This document shows, one piece after another, positions 6,342 to 14,822 of a DNA stretch of 64,000 bases (its first letter is position 1; the number at the start of each line of letters is the position of its first letter). This DNA comes from Flavobacterium sp. N502540 (GTDB taxonomy: Bacteria > Bacteroidota > Bacteroidia > Flavobacteriales > Flavobacteriaceae), in NCBI RefSeq assembly GCF_025947365.1, contig NZ_CP110012.1, positions 434,001 through 498,000 on the forward strand. The letters run 5' to 3'. Both the position numbers and the translations under genes were made by a program. A model generated the notes under the pieces. It saw nothing but the letters and a program-made list of their open reading frames with translations, had not been told where the DNA came from and ran no database searches.

Positions 6342-8711
6342 ATGGATATTCTTTTATACAACGAAAGTCCTTTCGAAACGATCATCTCCTTTCATAAGCT
6401 TATCGAATCTTTCGAACAAATTGCTTTGTCGGATGTTGATTACAGGGCTAACTACGCAAAAGCCATTTTAAAACAAATAGAAGCACTTCCGGAACTTCGA
6501 ACCGGAATTAAGGACTACGCCACCATTAAGGACAATGAAGCTTTAATCAAAAACCTGTTGGCTGATATCTTCCCGACTGCGTTAACGAATAACGAAATAA
6601 AAGCCGTTACTATACCTTTTCAAAATTTATCATTCAATTATACCGAACGTTTTAAAAAAATCCTCAGTAATGCAGGATCTGAGTTTGATATGGAAATTCG
6701 TGATTTTGACGATCATCAATTTTATGTCAACAACTGCTGTATTATTTTAGGAGCGTATTACAAACAACGTCTTGACTTTAATAATCCTTTCTTCTATGAT
6801 ATACCGGATGAAAATGGAATCGAAAAACACTATCGCATCCTGTACAATGCCGATTTCATGGAAGTCATTCCAACAGAAAAATCAATCTCACTAACCCAGG
6901 ACGATATCGATCTGTTGCTGGACAACTACAACGATCTTGAACTTTGGAAATCAAAATTTCCGAAGGGAAGCTGGATTCTGAAAGGTTTTGGAATTGTTTC
7001 TTTGTTTGATGCAACTACAGAAAGTGCTATTTCAAATCTGAAAAGTAATCTGTTAAAGCCTGATTCGAAAGCGGCTGCCACAAACGAAATTGTATTCAAT
7101 ATTTTTAAATCGATCTTCAAAATTCCTGATTTAAAAGTCGGCTTTATAGTTTATAATCCGGAGGAAGAGAAATTTATACGGCCGATCAAATTTGACACTC
7201 AAATGCAAAGTTTTCTACTTTCAAAAGATCAGGAGATCGATTGTAAAAATGCTTTTTTTGGCTGTACTTTCGAAAAATTATTGGACAATAAAGAACCTTT
7301 GGTGATTTCTAATGTCGAAAAATTCATTGCAGAATCACCCAATATAAAATTAGGGGAACATTTATTAAAGCAGGGAATCCAAAGCTGCATCTTTGCTCCG
7401 GTGGTAAAAGACGGGCATTTATTAGGGGTAGTAGAACTGGTTTCATCCGATATAAAAGCGCTCAACACGATTAATGCAAAAAAACTCGAACTGGTTCTGC
7501 CGTATCTGACCGATACGATTGATCGTTACAATACGGATATGCAGCATCAGATTGAAGCCATTATTCAGCGCGAGTATACCACCATTCATCCAAGTGTGTA
7601 TTGGAAATTCAAAAAAGAATCGCAAAACTATTTCCAAAATATCAATCATACCAAGGATTATATTTTTAAGGAAATTGTGTTTAAGAACGTATATCCGCTT
7701 TATGGGCAAATTGACATCAAAGGTTCTTCCGAACATCGAAATGAAACGGTTAAGATCGACCTTAAAAATCAATTGACTGCTTTGCTGAAAATTTTCGAAT
7801 CTCAGAATGCAAACCACAATCTGGTCCTTTTGGAACAGCGCAAATTTGAACTGGAATCTTTTCGGGACGAGCTTGACGCTCCTTTAAAAGCAGATACCGA
7901 GCAATATATTCAGCGATATATTGAAGAAGAAATTCATCCCCTTCTAAAAAACACGAAAGAAACAGAAAAAAGCGAAAAACTCGAAAAACAGTATTTTGAA
8001 AGTCTGGATGCTAAGAGCGGATTGTTTTATCAGGAGCGAAAGAAATTTGATAATGCGATGTCTATTATCAACAAAAAACTAGCATCGGTTCTGGACAAAA
8101 AACAACTCGAAGCACAACAGATTTATCCACACTATTACGAACGATTTAAAACAGATGGTGTGGAGCATAACCTCTACATTGGGGCTTCTATTGCGCCAAC
8201 TCAACCCTTTGATATGATGTATCTACACAATTTACGCTTGTGGCAGTTACAAACCTTGTGCGAAATGGAACTTGAACATCATCAGCTTAAAGAATCACTC
8301 CCGTACGAACTGGATGTGACTTCTTTAATTTTAGTGTTTACTTCTCCGCTTTCGATCCGTTTCAGAATGGATGAAAAACGTTTTGATGTTGACGGAACCT
8401 ACAATGCCAGATATGAAGTGGTAAAAAAACGTATCGACAAATCGAATATCAAAGGCACAAAAGACCGCATTACGGAAAAAGAGAAAATTACAATTGTGTA
8501 TTCTCAAAACAGTGAGGAAGCTGAATATTTGAAATACATCAAATACCTGCAGCACAAAAAAATTCTCGAGCCTTCCATCGAACAATTTGAAGTTGAAGAC
8601 CTTCAGGGAGTTTCGGGTCTAAGAGCCATTCGTGTTAAAGTAATCAATAACAATACAAATCCCATAGCGAAAAAAATTACCTATCAGGACTTACTAGATG
8701 AGCTCAACTAA
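6342..8711 (+). CDS. Large GAF-domain protein of unknown function
   Basis: 789 residues from ATG 6342 (MDILLYNESPFETIISFHKL). An open frame extends upstream to 6207, but a near-consensus -7 box (TAAATTTA, 6316-6323) sits just before 6342 and supports that start. A GAF-like domain occupies roughly residues 230-405 (KSIFKIPDLKVGFIVYNPEE, then CIFAPVVKDGHLLGVVELVSSD). The flanking N-terminal helices and the C-terminal 380 residues, rich in charged helices with a basic strand (SLILVFTSPLSIRFRMDEKRF), match no family I recognise. No kinase, cyclase or phosphodiesterase catalytic motif is visible, so it may be a cytoplasmic sensor or scaffold. A hairpin overlapping its stop codon ends the unit. Confidence 0.75.
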   Translation: MDILLYNESPFETIISFHKLIESFEQIALSDVDYRANYAKAILKQIEALPELRTGIKDYATIKDNEALIKNLLADIFPTALTNNEIKAVTIPFQNLSFNYTERFKKILSNAGSEFDMEIRDFDDHQFYVNNCCIILGAYYKQRLDFNNPFFYDIPDENGIEKHYRILYNADFMEVIPTEKSISLTQDDIDLLLDNYNDLELWKSKFPKGSWILKGFGIVSLFDATTESAISNLKSNLLKPDSKAAATNEIVFNIFKSIFKIPDLKVGFIVYNPEEEKFIRPIKFDTQMQSFLLSKDQEIDCKNAFFGCTFEKLLDNKEPLVISNVEKFIAESPNIKLGEHLLKQGIQSCIFAPVVKDGHLLGVVELVSSDIKALNTINAKKLELVLPYLTDTIDRYNTDMQHQIEAIIQREYTTIHPSVYWKFKKESQNYFQNINHTKDYIFKEIVFKNVYPLYGQIDIKGSSEHRNETVKIDLKNQLTALLKIFESQNANHNLVLLEQRKFELESFRDELDAPLKADTEQYIQRYIEEEIHPLLKNTKETEKSEKLEKQYFESLDAKSGLFYQERKKFDNAMSIINKKLASVLDKKQLEAQQIYPHYYERFKTDGVEHNLYIGASIAPTQPFDMMYLHNLRLWQLQTLCEMELEHHQLKESLPYELDVTSLILVFTSPLSIRFRMDEKRFDVDGTYNARYEVVKKRIDKSNIKGTKDRITEKEKITIVYSQNSEEAEYLKYIKYLQHKKILEPSIEQFEVEDLQGVSGLRAIRVKVINNNTNPIAKKITYQDLLDELN

Positions 8712-8728
8712 TTTTTAGTTGAGATTTT
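8703..8728 (+). terminator. Intrinsic terminator at the end of the GAF gene
   Basis: CTCAACTA/TAGTTGAG stem with a 5-base T-rich loop followed by a short T-run. The stem includes the stop codon and reaches the end of the convergent gene at 8727. Confidence 0.6.
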
Positions 8729-9905
8729 ATATGGATTTGAATGCAATTACAAAAGAGATTACGGTAACAATGATACCGATCATAAAAAGATTGTAAGCAA
8801 TACGCAGTAAATTATATTTACGCTGTAACACCAATCCTAAATAATACAAATCTTTTATCATGGTCGAATACAGGTAATCTTTATCCTTCATCATTTCGTT
8901 CATCGCCCAGTCATATTCTTCCAGAGGCATTTTGTAGAAATTCCCAAAGAATAATAAATTAATTTTCTTAGCTTCGATATCCTCACGTGTAAAAACACCG
9001 GTTGTTACTTTTGGTCGTGTAGACAAAATGGCAAAAATAATGGTCACCACGCTCGAAATCAACATGATAAAAGTAGGCACAACCAAATGCGCATTCTTCG
9101 GACTGTCTAATTTAGGGATAATCGTAGAAAGTGCAATCGAAATGATAATAGCATTTACAGACAATAAAATATTCGCTTTACTATCAGCAATCCCGCTTAA
9201 ACGCGTATGATTTCCTAAAGTAACACGAAACAAGGTGTCGATACCACGATCCGGTTTTTCGATTTTATCTCTCTTTCTATTCTCTTCTTCGATTTTTTCG
9301 GCCTCTTTTTTTTCCTGCTTTTCAATCTTTTTCTGAACCATCAACAAATTCCTCTCTTTTAAAGGTTGCCATTTTCTAAGCGCATAATCCGTGTAAAAAC
9401 GATGCTTGTTCATTAAAAAATTCAGGTTTTCTTTTGCCCATTCGGCGTTTGAAAAGTTTAAATTCCATGTATTCTTTAATTCAATTCGCAATAATTCGCA
9501 GGTCGTTGCATACTCAGTACCCATAAGATGAGCAAAATCGGCATCCTTGATTATTTTCTCCAAATGTGTTTTAGGAATATACTCTTTTACGGTGGCCAGA
9601 ATCAAACCGGAAACCTGTGTTATGAATTCATCCGATAATTCTTTTTCCTTCAAAAAAGCCGTAGCAATTTTCACGCTCTCTTCTTCATGTTTTTCATAAC
9701 CATTAATGTACCCGGTATCATGAAACCAGGCCGCCACTAAAAGTGCTTCCTTCTCCTCAGCCGTAACATCTTCCTTTTTGCAAAGCTCTTTTACAGCATT
9801 TACGACCGTTAAAGTATGGTTGAAATTATGATAAGAATATAAATTAGAAAGTTTATCTTTGAGTAAATTACTAACAAAATCTTCGGATTGTTCTATTAAA
9901 TTCAT
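8727..9905 (-). CDS. HD-domain phosphohydrolase fused to a Pycsar-effector-like transmembrane domain (HD-PycTM)
   Basis: 392 residues in two parts. Residues 20-170 form an HD domain with a full ligand set visible: His26/His30, the His62-Asp63 pair (WFHDTGY), His73 and Asp121/Asp123 (KDADFAHL). A Lys/Glu-rich linker (190-218) leads to a C-terminal membrane domain: NHTRLSGIADSKANILLS (residues 232-249) followed by helices near 245-262, 274-294 and 371-388. The D-x-K-A-N segment and helix layout match the PycTM effector of Pycsar anti-phage systems, whose members respond to cCMP or cUMP. No pyrimidine cyclase is adjacent, so a defence role is not shown. HD proteins often hydrolyse nucleotides; a self-limiting effector is inference. 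The 26-base gap to the divergent phosphoesterase gene suggests linked regulation. Confidence 0.82.
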   Translation of the reverse strand: MNLIEQSEDFVSNLLKDKLSNLYSYHNFNHTLTVVNAVKELCKKEDVTAEEKEALLVAAWFHDTGYINGYEKHEEESVKIATAFLKEKELSDEFITQVSGLILATVKEYIPKTHLEKIIKDADFAHLMGTEYATTCELLRIELKNTWNLNFSNAEWAKENLNFLMNKHRFYTDYALRKWQPLKERNLLMVQKKIEKQEKKEAEKIEEENRKRDKIEKPDRGIDTLFRVTLGNHTRLSGIADSKANILLSVNAIIISIALSTIIPKLDSPKNAHLVVPTFIMLISSVVTIIFAILSTRPKVTTGVFTREDIEAKKINLLFFGNFYKMPLEEYDWAMNEMMKDKDYLYSTMIKDLYYLGLVLQRKYNLLRIAYNLFMIGIIVTVISFVIAFKSI

Positions 9906-9931
9906 AAAGAATATTTTTACACTACTAAATT

Positions 9932-12900
9932 ATGAAATTGTTTTTGGATAATCATTTTATTGCGAAAATTAAAACCTGTTCTTTGGCAATAGCTGTCTTA
10001 CTGCTCACCTATTCCTGTGCGACTCATAAAGCACAATATGGCAAAAATGTCAGTGCTAACGAAACGGAAAACGCAACAGATACCATAAAAATTGCACACA
10101 CTTTTTATTTAGTGGGTGATGCCGGAAACGCCGACGAAGAAAAAGCACAACAAACTCTTGAACTACTGCATCAAAAGCTAAAAAAAGCGAGTAAAAAATC
10201 GACCTTACTTTTTTTAGGAGATAATATCTATCCGAAAGGTTTTCCTGCCAATAATGAAGGACCGGAAAAGGCTTTGGCCGAAACGAAACTGACCAATCAA
10301 TTAAAACTTACCGAAGGATTTAAAGGAAAAACGATTGTCATTCCCGGAAACCACGATTGGTACAATGGTATCAAAGGTCTTGAACTTCAGGCTGAATTTG
10401 TTACTAAATATTTAAACGATAAAAAAGCCTTTTTACCCCGAAAAAGCTGTGCCATAGAAGCTGTTAAAATAGACAGCACAACTGCTTTAGTAACGATTGA
10501 CAGTGAATGGTTTCTGGAAGACTGGAACAACCACCCTACTATAAATGACAATTGTGATATTAAAACCAGAGAAGATTTCTTTGACGAACTGGAAAGTGTT
10601 CTTAATAAAAATCAGGAGAAAACGGTCATTCTTGCCATACATCATCCCCTCATGAGCAACGGATCTCATGGCGGTCAATATTCGTTGGAAAAACAACTGT
10701 TCCCTCTAGAGCAAAAAATTCCGCTTCCGGTAATTGGCTCCTTTATTAATTTACTGCGAAAAACTACAGGTGCCAGTCCGCAAGACATTCAAAACAAACA
10801 ATATACTGCTTATGCCAAGCGCATTAAAACGCTGCTGCAAAAACAAAAAAATGTGATTGTCGTTTCCGGCCACGATCATAATCTGCAGTATGTAAACAAG
10901 GAAAATATTAAACAGATTATTAGCGGTGCGGGATCAAAATCTGAAGCTGCAAGGGCAATTAATTCAAATGATTTCTCTTATGGAGGAAACGGTTATGCCA
11001 CCTTAACTTTATTCAAAAGCGGAGATGCGAAAGTTTCTTTCTTCGGAAATGAAAACAACCATGAAAAGCTACTTTTTGAGCAGGAAATTATAAAGGCTAA
11101 AGAAATCAACTGGGCTGCTGATATTCCGAATAATTTCCCTCCTAAAATTACAACTTCTATCTATTCTCAAAAAATGACTCAGAAAAGTCTGTTTCATAAA
11201 TTTCTTTTCGGAAACCACTATAGAAAATATTACAGCTTACCCATTGAGGCTAAAACCGCAACTTTAGACACTTTAATGGGAGGTCTGAAACCTATTCGTG
11301 AAGGTGGCGGACACCAGTCTAAATCTTTAAGAGTATCTGATCCTAAAGGCCGTGAATATGTGATGCGTGCTATGAAAAAAAGCGCTACACAATTTTTACA
11401 ATCTGTAGCTTTTAAAGATCAGTACATTGTTAATGATTTTGAAAACACCTATGCAGAGAATTTCTTACTGGACTTTTATACTACTTCACATCCCTATACT
11501 CCCTTTGCGGTGGGCAATCTTGCCGATAGAATAGGGCTGGCGCACAGCAACCCTATTTTATACTACATTCCGAAGCAAAATACTTTAAAGGAATTCAATT
11601 CGAATTTTGGAGATGAGTTATACATGGTTGAGGAAAGACCTGCCGACAATCATCTGGAAGGGAAGAATTTTGGAAATCCAACCAATATTATCAGCACATC
11701 GGACATGATGAAAAACCTTCATAAAGATGAAAAATATACCGTTGACGAAAACGAATACATAAAAGCCCGTTTGTTTGACATGCTTATTGGCGATTGGGAC
11801 CGACATGACGACCAATGGCGTTGGGGAGAATATAAAAAAGAGGGAAAGGTCATTTACAAACCTATTCCCAGAGATCGCGATCAGGCTTTTTCGAAATATG
11901 ACGGAACTTTGCTTTCGCTGTTAATGAACATTCCCGCACTTCGCCACATGCGTACTTTTAAAGACAAAATCGACAATGTAAAATGGCTTAACAGAGAACC
12001 TTACCCGCTTGATCTGGCCTTTTTAAGAACTGCAGAAGAAAAAGACTGGATTGCTCAGGCAAAATACATTCAGGAAAACTTAACCGATGCTGACATTGAC
12101 AATGCTTTTAAAAGTTTACCAAAAGAGGTTCAGGACGAGACGATTAAAGACATTCAACAGAAATTGAAAAGCAGAAAAAAAGACCTTCAAAAATATGCTT
12201 CAGAATACTTTGACGTTTTGAGTCATACTGTAATGATCGCCGGAACAGATAAAAAAGATAAGTTTGTAATTCGCCATAGCGCCAAAAAAACACTCGAAAT
12301 TCAGGTTTTCAGGGTTAAAAAAGAGGGCGACGAATTAATATACACTAAAACCGTTACCGACGCTAAAACTTCCAACTTATGGATTTACGGTTTAGATGAT
12401 AATGATACTTTCCAGGTAACCGGCAATGAAAAATCGAAGATAAAAATTCGCTTAATTGGCGGACAAAACAATGATACGTATAACATTGAAAACGGAAAAA
12501 GAGTGATCGTTTATGATTTTAAATCAAAACAAAACACCTATAATCTGGATTCAAAAACCGGAACTCAACTAACAGATGACTACGACGTTAACCTTTACAA
12601 TTACGAAAAGCCAAAATATAATGTGATTTCAGGACTTCCAAATATGGGTTACAATCCTGACGATGGTGTAAAGCTCGGTTTTAATCTAAATTATACCATA
12701 AACAATTTCAAACAAAACCCTTACACCCAAAAACATGTATTAAACGGTTTTTATTATTTCGCAACGGAAGGTTTCGAATTGAATTATGCAGCACATTTTC
12801 CGGGCTTGCTTGGCAAGTGGGTTATTGACGTTGAATCGCAATATACAACTCCAAATTTTACAGTGAATTATTTCGGATATGGGAATGAAACGGTCAATAA

Positions 12901-13666
12901 TACAGAGCAATTCGGAATGGATTACAACCGCGTTCGCATTCAGAAGTTTAATGTTTCAGCGGCCATCAGACATGTTGGACGATATGGAAGCGAGTTTAGC
13001 ATCCAGCCCATGTTTCAACAAATGAGAGTAGAAGAAACTAAAAACCGATTTATTGATATTCCAAACATCATTAATCCGGAGATTTTTCAAAGTCAGACCT
13101 TTGGTGGTGCGAAAATCAAGTACCATTTCAAAAACTCCGACTTTGCTGCGAAACCTACTTTGGGAGTTACTTTCATGATCTCGGCAGCGTGGTTAGCAAA
13201 TCTAAATGAAACCAAACAAAACTTCCCGACTCTTGAAAGCCTTTTAGGATTTACCCATAAAATTGATTCTAACGGAAAGCTGGTTTTAGCAACACTTTTA
13301 AAAGGAAAAGCGATCCTAAATAACAATTACGAATTTTATCAGGGTGCAGCTTTAGGAGGCGATACTGACTTACGCGGTTATCGAAATGAACGCTTTCTGG
13401 GAAGTTCTTATTTTTCTCAAAGTACTGATTTACGCCTTAGCATCGGTAAAATTCAAAAAACAATTGCTCCGTTAACGTACGGAATACTGGGTGGTTTTGA
13501 CTATGGAAGAATTTGGCTTGACGGTGAAAATTCCCGAAAATGGCATCAGGATTATGGCGGCGGACTTTGGCTGAACGCCATCAATGTGCTAACCGCAAGA
13601 ATTACTTATTTCAAATCTCCTGACGAAACCGGAAGAGTCATTTTTGGAGCGGCTTATAGTTTCTAG
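9932..13666 (+). CDS. Metallophosphoesterase / kinase-like / outer-membrane beta-barrel fusion lipoprotein
   Basis: 1244 residues. A lipoprotein signal ends at Cys29 (TYSCAT). Residues 55-375 are a calcineurin-type metallophosphoesterase with all five motifs: D63 (GDAG), G96-D97-N98, G139-N140-H141-D142, H237-H238 and G313-H314-D315-H316. Residues about 450-700 contain an N-lobe-like stretch (KSLRVSDPKGREYVMRAMKK), a catalytic-loop-like D621-W-D-R-H-x-x-Q628 and a metal-loop-like PRDRD (648-650), resembling HipA/CotH/PI-kinase-type folds; this assignment is my inference. The region from about 900 to the C-terminal Phe is an outer-membrane beta-barrel related to BamA/TamA-type surface-antigen barrels (RGYRNERFLG, ending FGAAYSF). 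The catalytic parts would face the periplasm or the cell surface. The gene is divergent from the HD-PycTM gene, only 26 bases away. Confidence 0.85.
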   Translation: MKLFLDNHFIAKIKTCSLAIAVLLLTYSCATHKAQYGKNVSANETENATDTIKIAHTFYLVGDAGNADEEKAQQTLELLHQKLKKASKKSTLLFLGDNIYPKGFPANNEGPEKALAETKLTNQLKLTEGFKGKTIVIPGNHDWYNGIKGLELQAEFVTKYLNDKKAFLPRKSCAIEAVKIDSTTALVTIDSEWFLEDWNNHPTINDNCDIKTREDFFDELESVLNKNQEKTVILAIHHPLMSNGSHGGQYSLEKQLFPLEQKIPLPVIGSFINLLRKTTGASPQDIQNKQYTAYAKRIKTLLQKQKNVIVVSGHDHNLQYVNKENIKQIISGAGSKSEAARAINSNDFSYGGNGYATLTLFKSGDAKVSFFGNENNHEKLLFEQEIIKAKEINWAADIPNNFPPKITTSIYSQKMTQKSLFHKFLFGNHYRKYYSLPIEAKTATLDTLMGGLKPIREGGGHQSKSLRVSDPKGREYVMRAMKKSATQFLQSVAFKDQYIVNDFENTYAENFLLDFYTTSHPYTPFAVGNLADRIGLAHSNPILYYIPKQNTLKEFNSNFGDELYMVEERPADNHLEGKNFGNPTNIISTSDMMKNLHKDEKYTVDENEYIKARLFDMLIGDWDRHDDQWRWGEYKKEGKVIYKPIPRDRDQAFSKYDGTLLSLLMNIPALRHMRTFKDKIDNVKWLNREPYPLDLAFLRTAEEKDWIAQAKYIQENLTDADIDNAFKSLPKEVQDETIKDIQQKLKSRKKDLQKYASEYFDVLSHTVMIAGTDKKDKFVIRHSAKKTLEIQVFRVKKEGDELIYTKTVTDAKTSNLWIYGLDDNDTFQVTGNEKSKIKIRLIGGQNNDTYNIENGKRVIVYDFKSKQNTYNLDSKTGTQLTDDYDVNLYNYEKPKYNVISGLPNMGYNPDDGVKLGFNLNYTINNFKQNPYTQKHVLNGFYYFATEGFELNYAAHFPGLLGKWVIDVESQYTTPNFTVNYFGYGNETVNNTEQFGMDYNRVRIQKFNVSAAIRHVGRYGSEFSIQPMFQQMRVEETKNRFIDIPNIINPEIFQSQTFGGAKIKYHFKNSDFAAKPTLGVTFMISAAWLANLNETKQNFPTLESLLGFTHKIDSNGKLVLATLLKGKAILNNNYEFYQGAALGGDTDLRGYRNERFLGSSYFSQSTDLRLSIGKIQKTIAPLTYGILGGFDYGRIWLDGENSRKWHQDYGGGLWLNAINVLTARITYFKSPDETGRVIFGAAYSF

Positions 13667-13700
13667 TTTTAGGCTCAAAGGGACATAGTAACAAAGGTTT

Positions 13701-13753
13701 TTGCCACGAATTCACGAATTTTAAATTAAAAATTATTCGTGAATTCGTGGCAA
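13701..13753. repeat. 19-bp perfect inverted repeat (GCCACGAATTCACGAAT family)
   Basis: TTGCCACGAATTCACGAAT (13701-13719) is perfectly complementary to 13735-13753. A third identical copy of the right arm lies at 13834-13852. It sits in the 227-base gap between two convergent genes and may act as a terminator-like hairpin or be part of a dispersed intergenic repeat family. Confidence 0.75.
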
Positions 13754-13766
13754 ACTTTTTATTTTA

Positions 13767-13793
13767 AAGGTACTGAGGTTCTAAGATCCTAAG
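13767..13793 (+). repeat. CTAAG-type dispersed repeat, copy 3
   Basis: AAGGTACTGAGGTTCTAAGA and following bases resemble the repeat that flanks the four-helix-bundle gene (3071-3103), and pair with the inverted copy at 13861-13887. Confidence 0.5.
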
Positions 13794-13833
13794 CTTTCTT
13801 TCTCAGTATTCAAAAATGATACAGTAAACTAAA

Positions 13834-13852
13834 ATTCGTGAATTCGTGGCAA
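13834..13852 (+). repeat. Third copy of the 19-bp ATTCGTGAATTCGTGGCAA element
   Basis: Identical to 13735-13753 and complementary to 13701-13719, so alternative hairpins are possible. Confidence 0.7.
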
Positions 13853-13860
13853 AAAAACTT

Positions 13861-13887
13861 AGAGCCTCAGCACCTCAGTACCTTAGT
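13861..13887 (-). repeat. CTAAG-type dispersed repeat, copy 4 (inverted)
   Basis: The reverse complement (CTAAGGTACTGAGGTGCTGAG and on) matches 13767-13793 at about 22 of 27 positions. It ends just before the stop codon of the lipoprotein gene. Confidence 0.5.
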
Positions 13888-13893
13888 CCCTTT

Positions 13894-14754
13894 TTATTTT
13901 AGCTTAAACTCATAAACATTCCCACCAGTCTTGTTTGCCTTCTCATCGGCAATCAGCAAAGTGTTGTTGTCTTTAAAAACGATAGCTTCTTTTTGCGAAA
14001 AGTGATCCAATTTAATTTCCGTTTGCGATCCTTTATGAAACAAATCATTTTTATACCGTTTAAACAAAACGATTTTATCATGACTCAGCAAAGCTACTTT
14101 TTTACCATCAGGGCTAATAGTTGCACTTGTTAAAACACAATGATTGTAATTATCGCAAGTCTTAAACTCCCCTATTTTAGTCGCTTTCTGAGTTCCCGGA
14201 GCATTTAAAATTTTATAAATAAAGGCCGTTCCATCGAAATTCTTACTACGGTTTTTGGTAAACAGATAAAAATAATTCCCGTGTTCAAAAAAGCCTTCTA
14301 CATCATAGAACATTTCCTTTTTCTTCGGAGGAAATTCCGTTTGTTCCGGATAGGAAAATGAAACCTTATACTCTGCCACTGCTGAATCTTTATTCAACTG
14401 ATTCTTATTGACTTTATAAATACACAAATCTTTACGCTCGTTGTCGTTATTTCCAAAATCTCCTATATAAACATTCCCGCTTTTGTCTTTGGTAATATCT
14501 TCCCAATCTACATTAGTCGCATTTGAAACAACAATCGATCGGGCAATCTTCCCATCTGATTTTATCGCATAAATTTCATTTTTATTACCACTGTCTTCTA
14601 CCGCATAAATTAAATTCGTTTCAGGAAAATACGTAATTCCAGAAACTTCTTTTAGCTTCTTCGGAAGTGCGTATAACGTTTTTAAATTTGGATTGGATTG
14701 TTGCTGACAAGCCAGTAAGGCTATAGAAGCCCCAAGTAAAAAAAACTTTTTCAT
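13894..14754 (-). CDS. Beta-propeller-like lipoprotein of unknown function
   Basis: 286 residues with a type II signal peptide ending at Cys16 (IALLACQQ), so a lipoprotein of the cell envelope. The mature part has repeated strand-rich segments: VSGITYFPETNLIYAVEDSG, VDWEDITKDKSGNVYIGDFG, YDVEGFFEHGNYFYLFTKN, ISPDGKKVALLSHDKIVLF and KEAIVFKDNNTLLIADEK. This pattern fits a beta-propeller of the SdiA-regulated/SMP-30/phytase-like class. The conserved acidic residues at blade starts (VEDSG, DWED, DVEG) could bind a metal. No enzymatic function can be assigned. The gene faces the giant fusion gene across a repeat-rich gap. Confidence 0.7.
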   Translation of the reverse strand: MKKFFLLGASIALLACQQQSNPNLKTLYALPKKLKEVSGITYFPETNLIYAVEDSGNKNEIYAIKSDGKIARSIVVSNATNVDWEDITKDKSGNVYIGDFGNNDNERKDLCIYKVNKNQLNKDSAVAEYKVSFSYPEQTEFPPKKKEMFYDVEGFFEHGNYFYLFTKNRSKNFDGTAFIYKILNAPGTQKATKIGEFKTCDNYNHCVLTSATISPDGKKVALLSHDKIVLFKRYKNDLFHKGSQTEIKLDHFSQKEAIVFKDNNTLLIADEKANKTGGNVYEFKLK

Positions 14755-14822
14755 AATATCTTCTTTTAATTTAACCTAACTAAAATGTGCTAACCACCAA
14801 AGATTTCTATTGAGTGCGGTAT

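Noticed and set aside
8727..13666. Complete Pycsar defence locus
   Set aside because: No pyrimidine cyclase gene can be seen in the surrounding 10 kb; only the effector-like domain is present.
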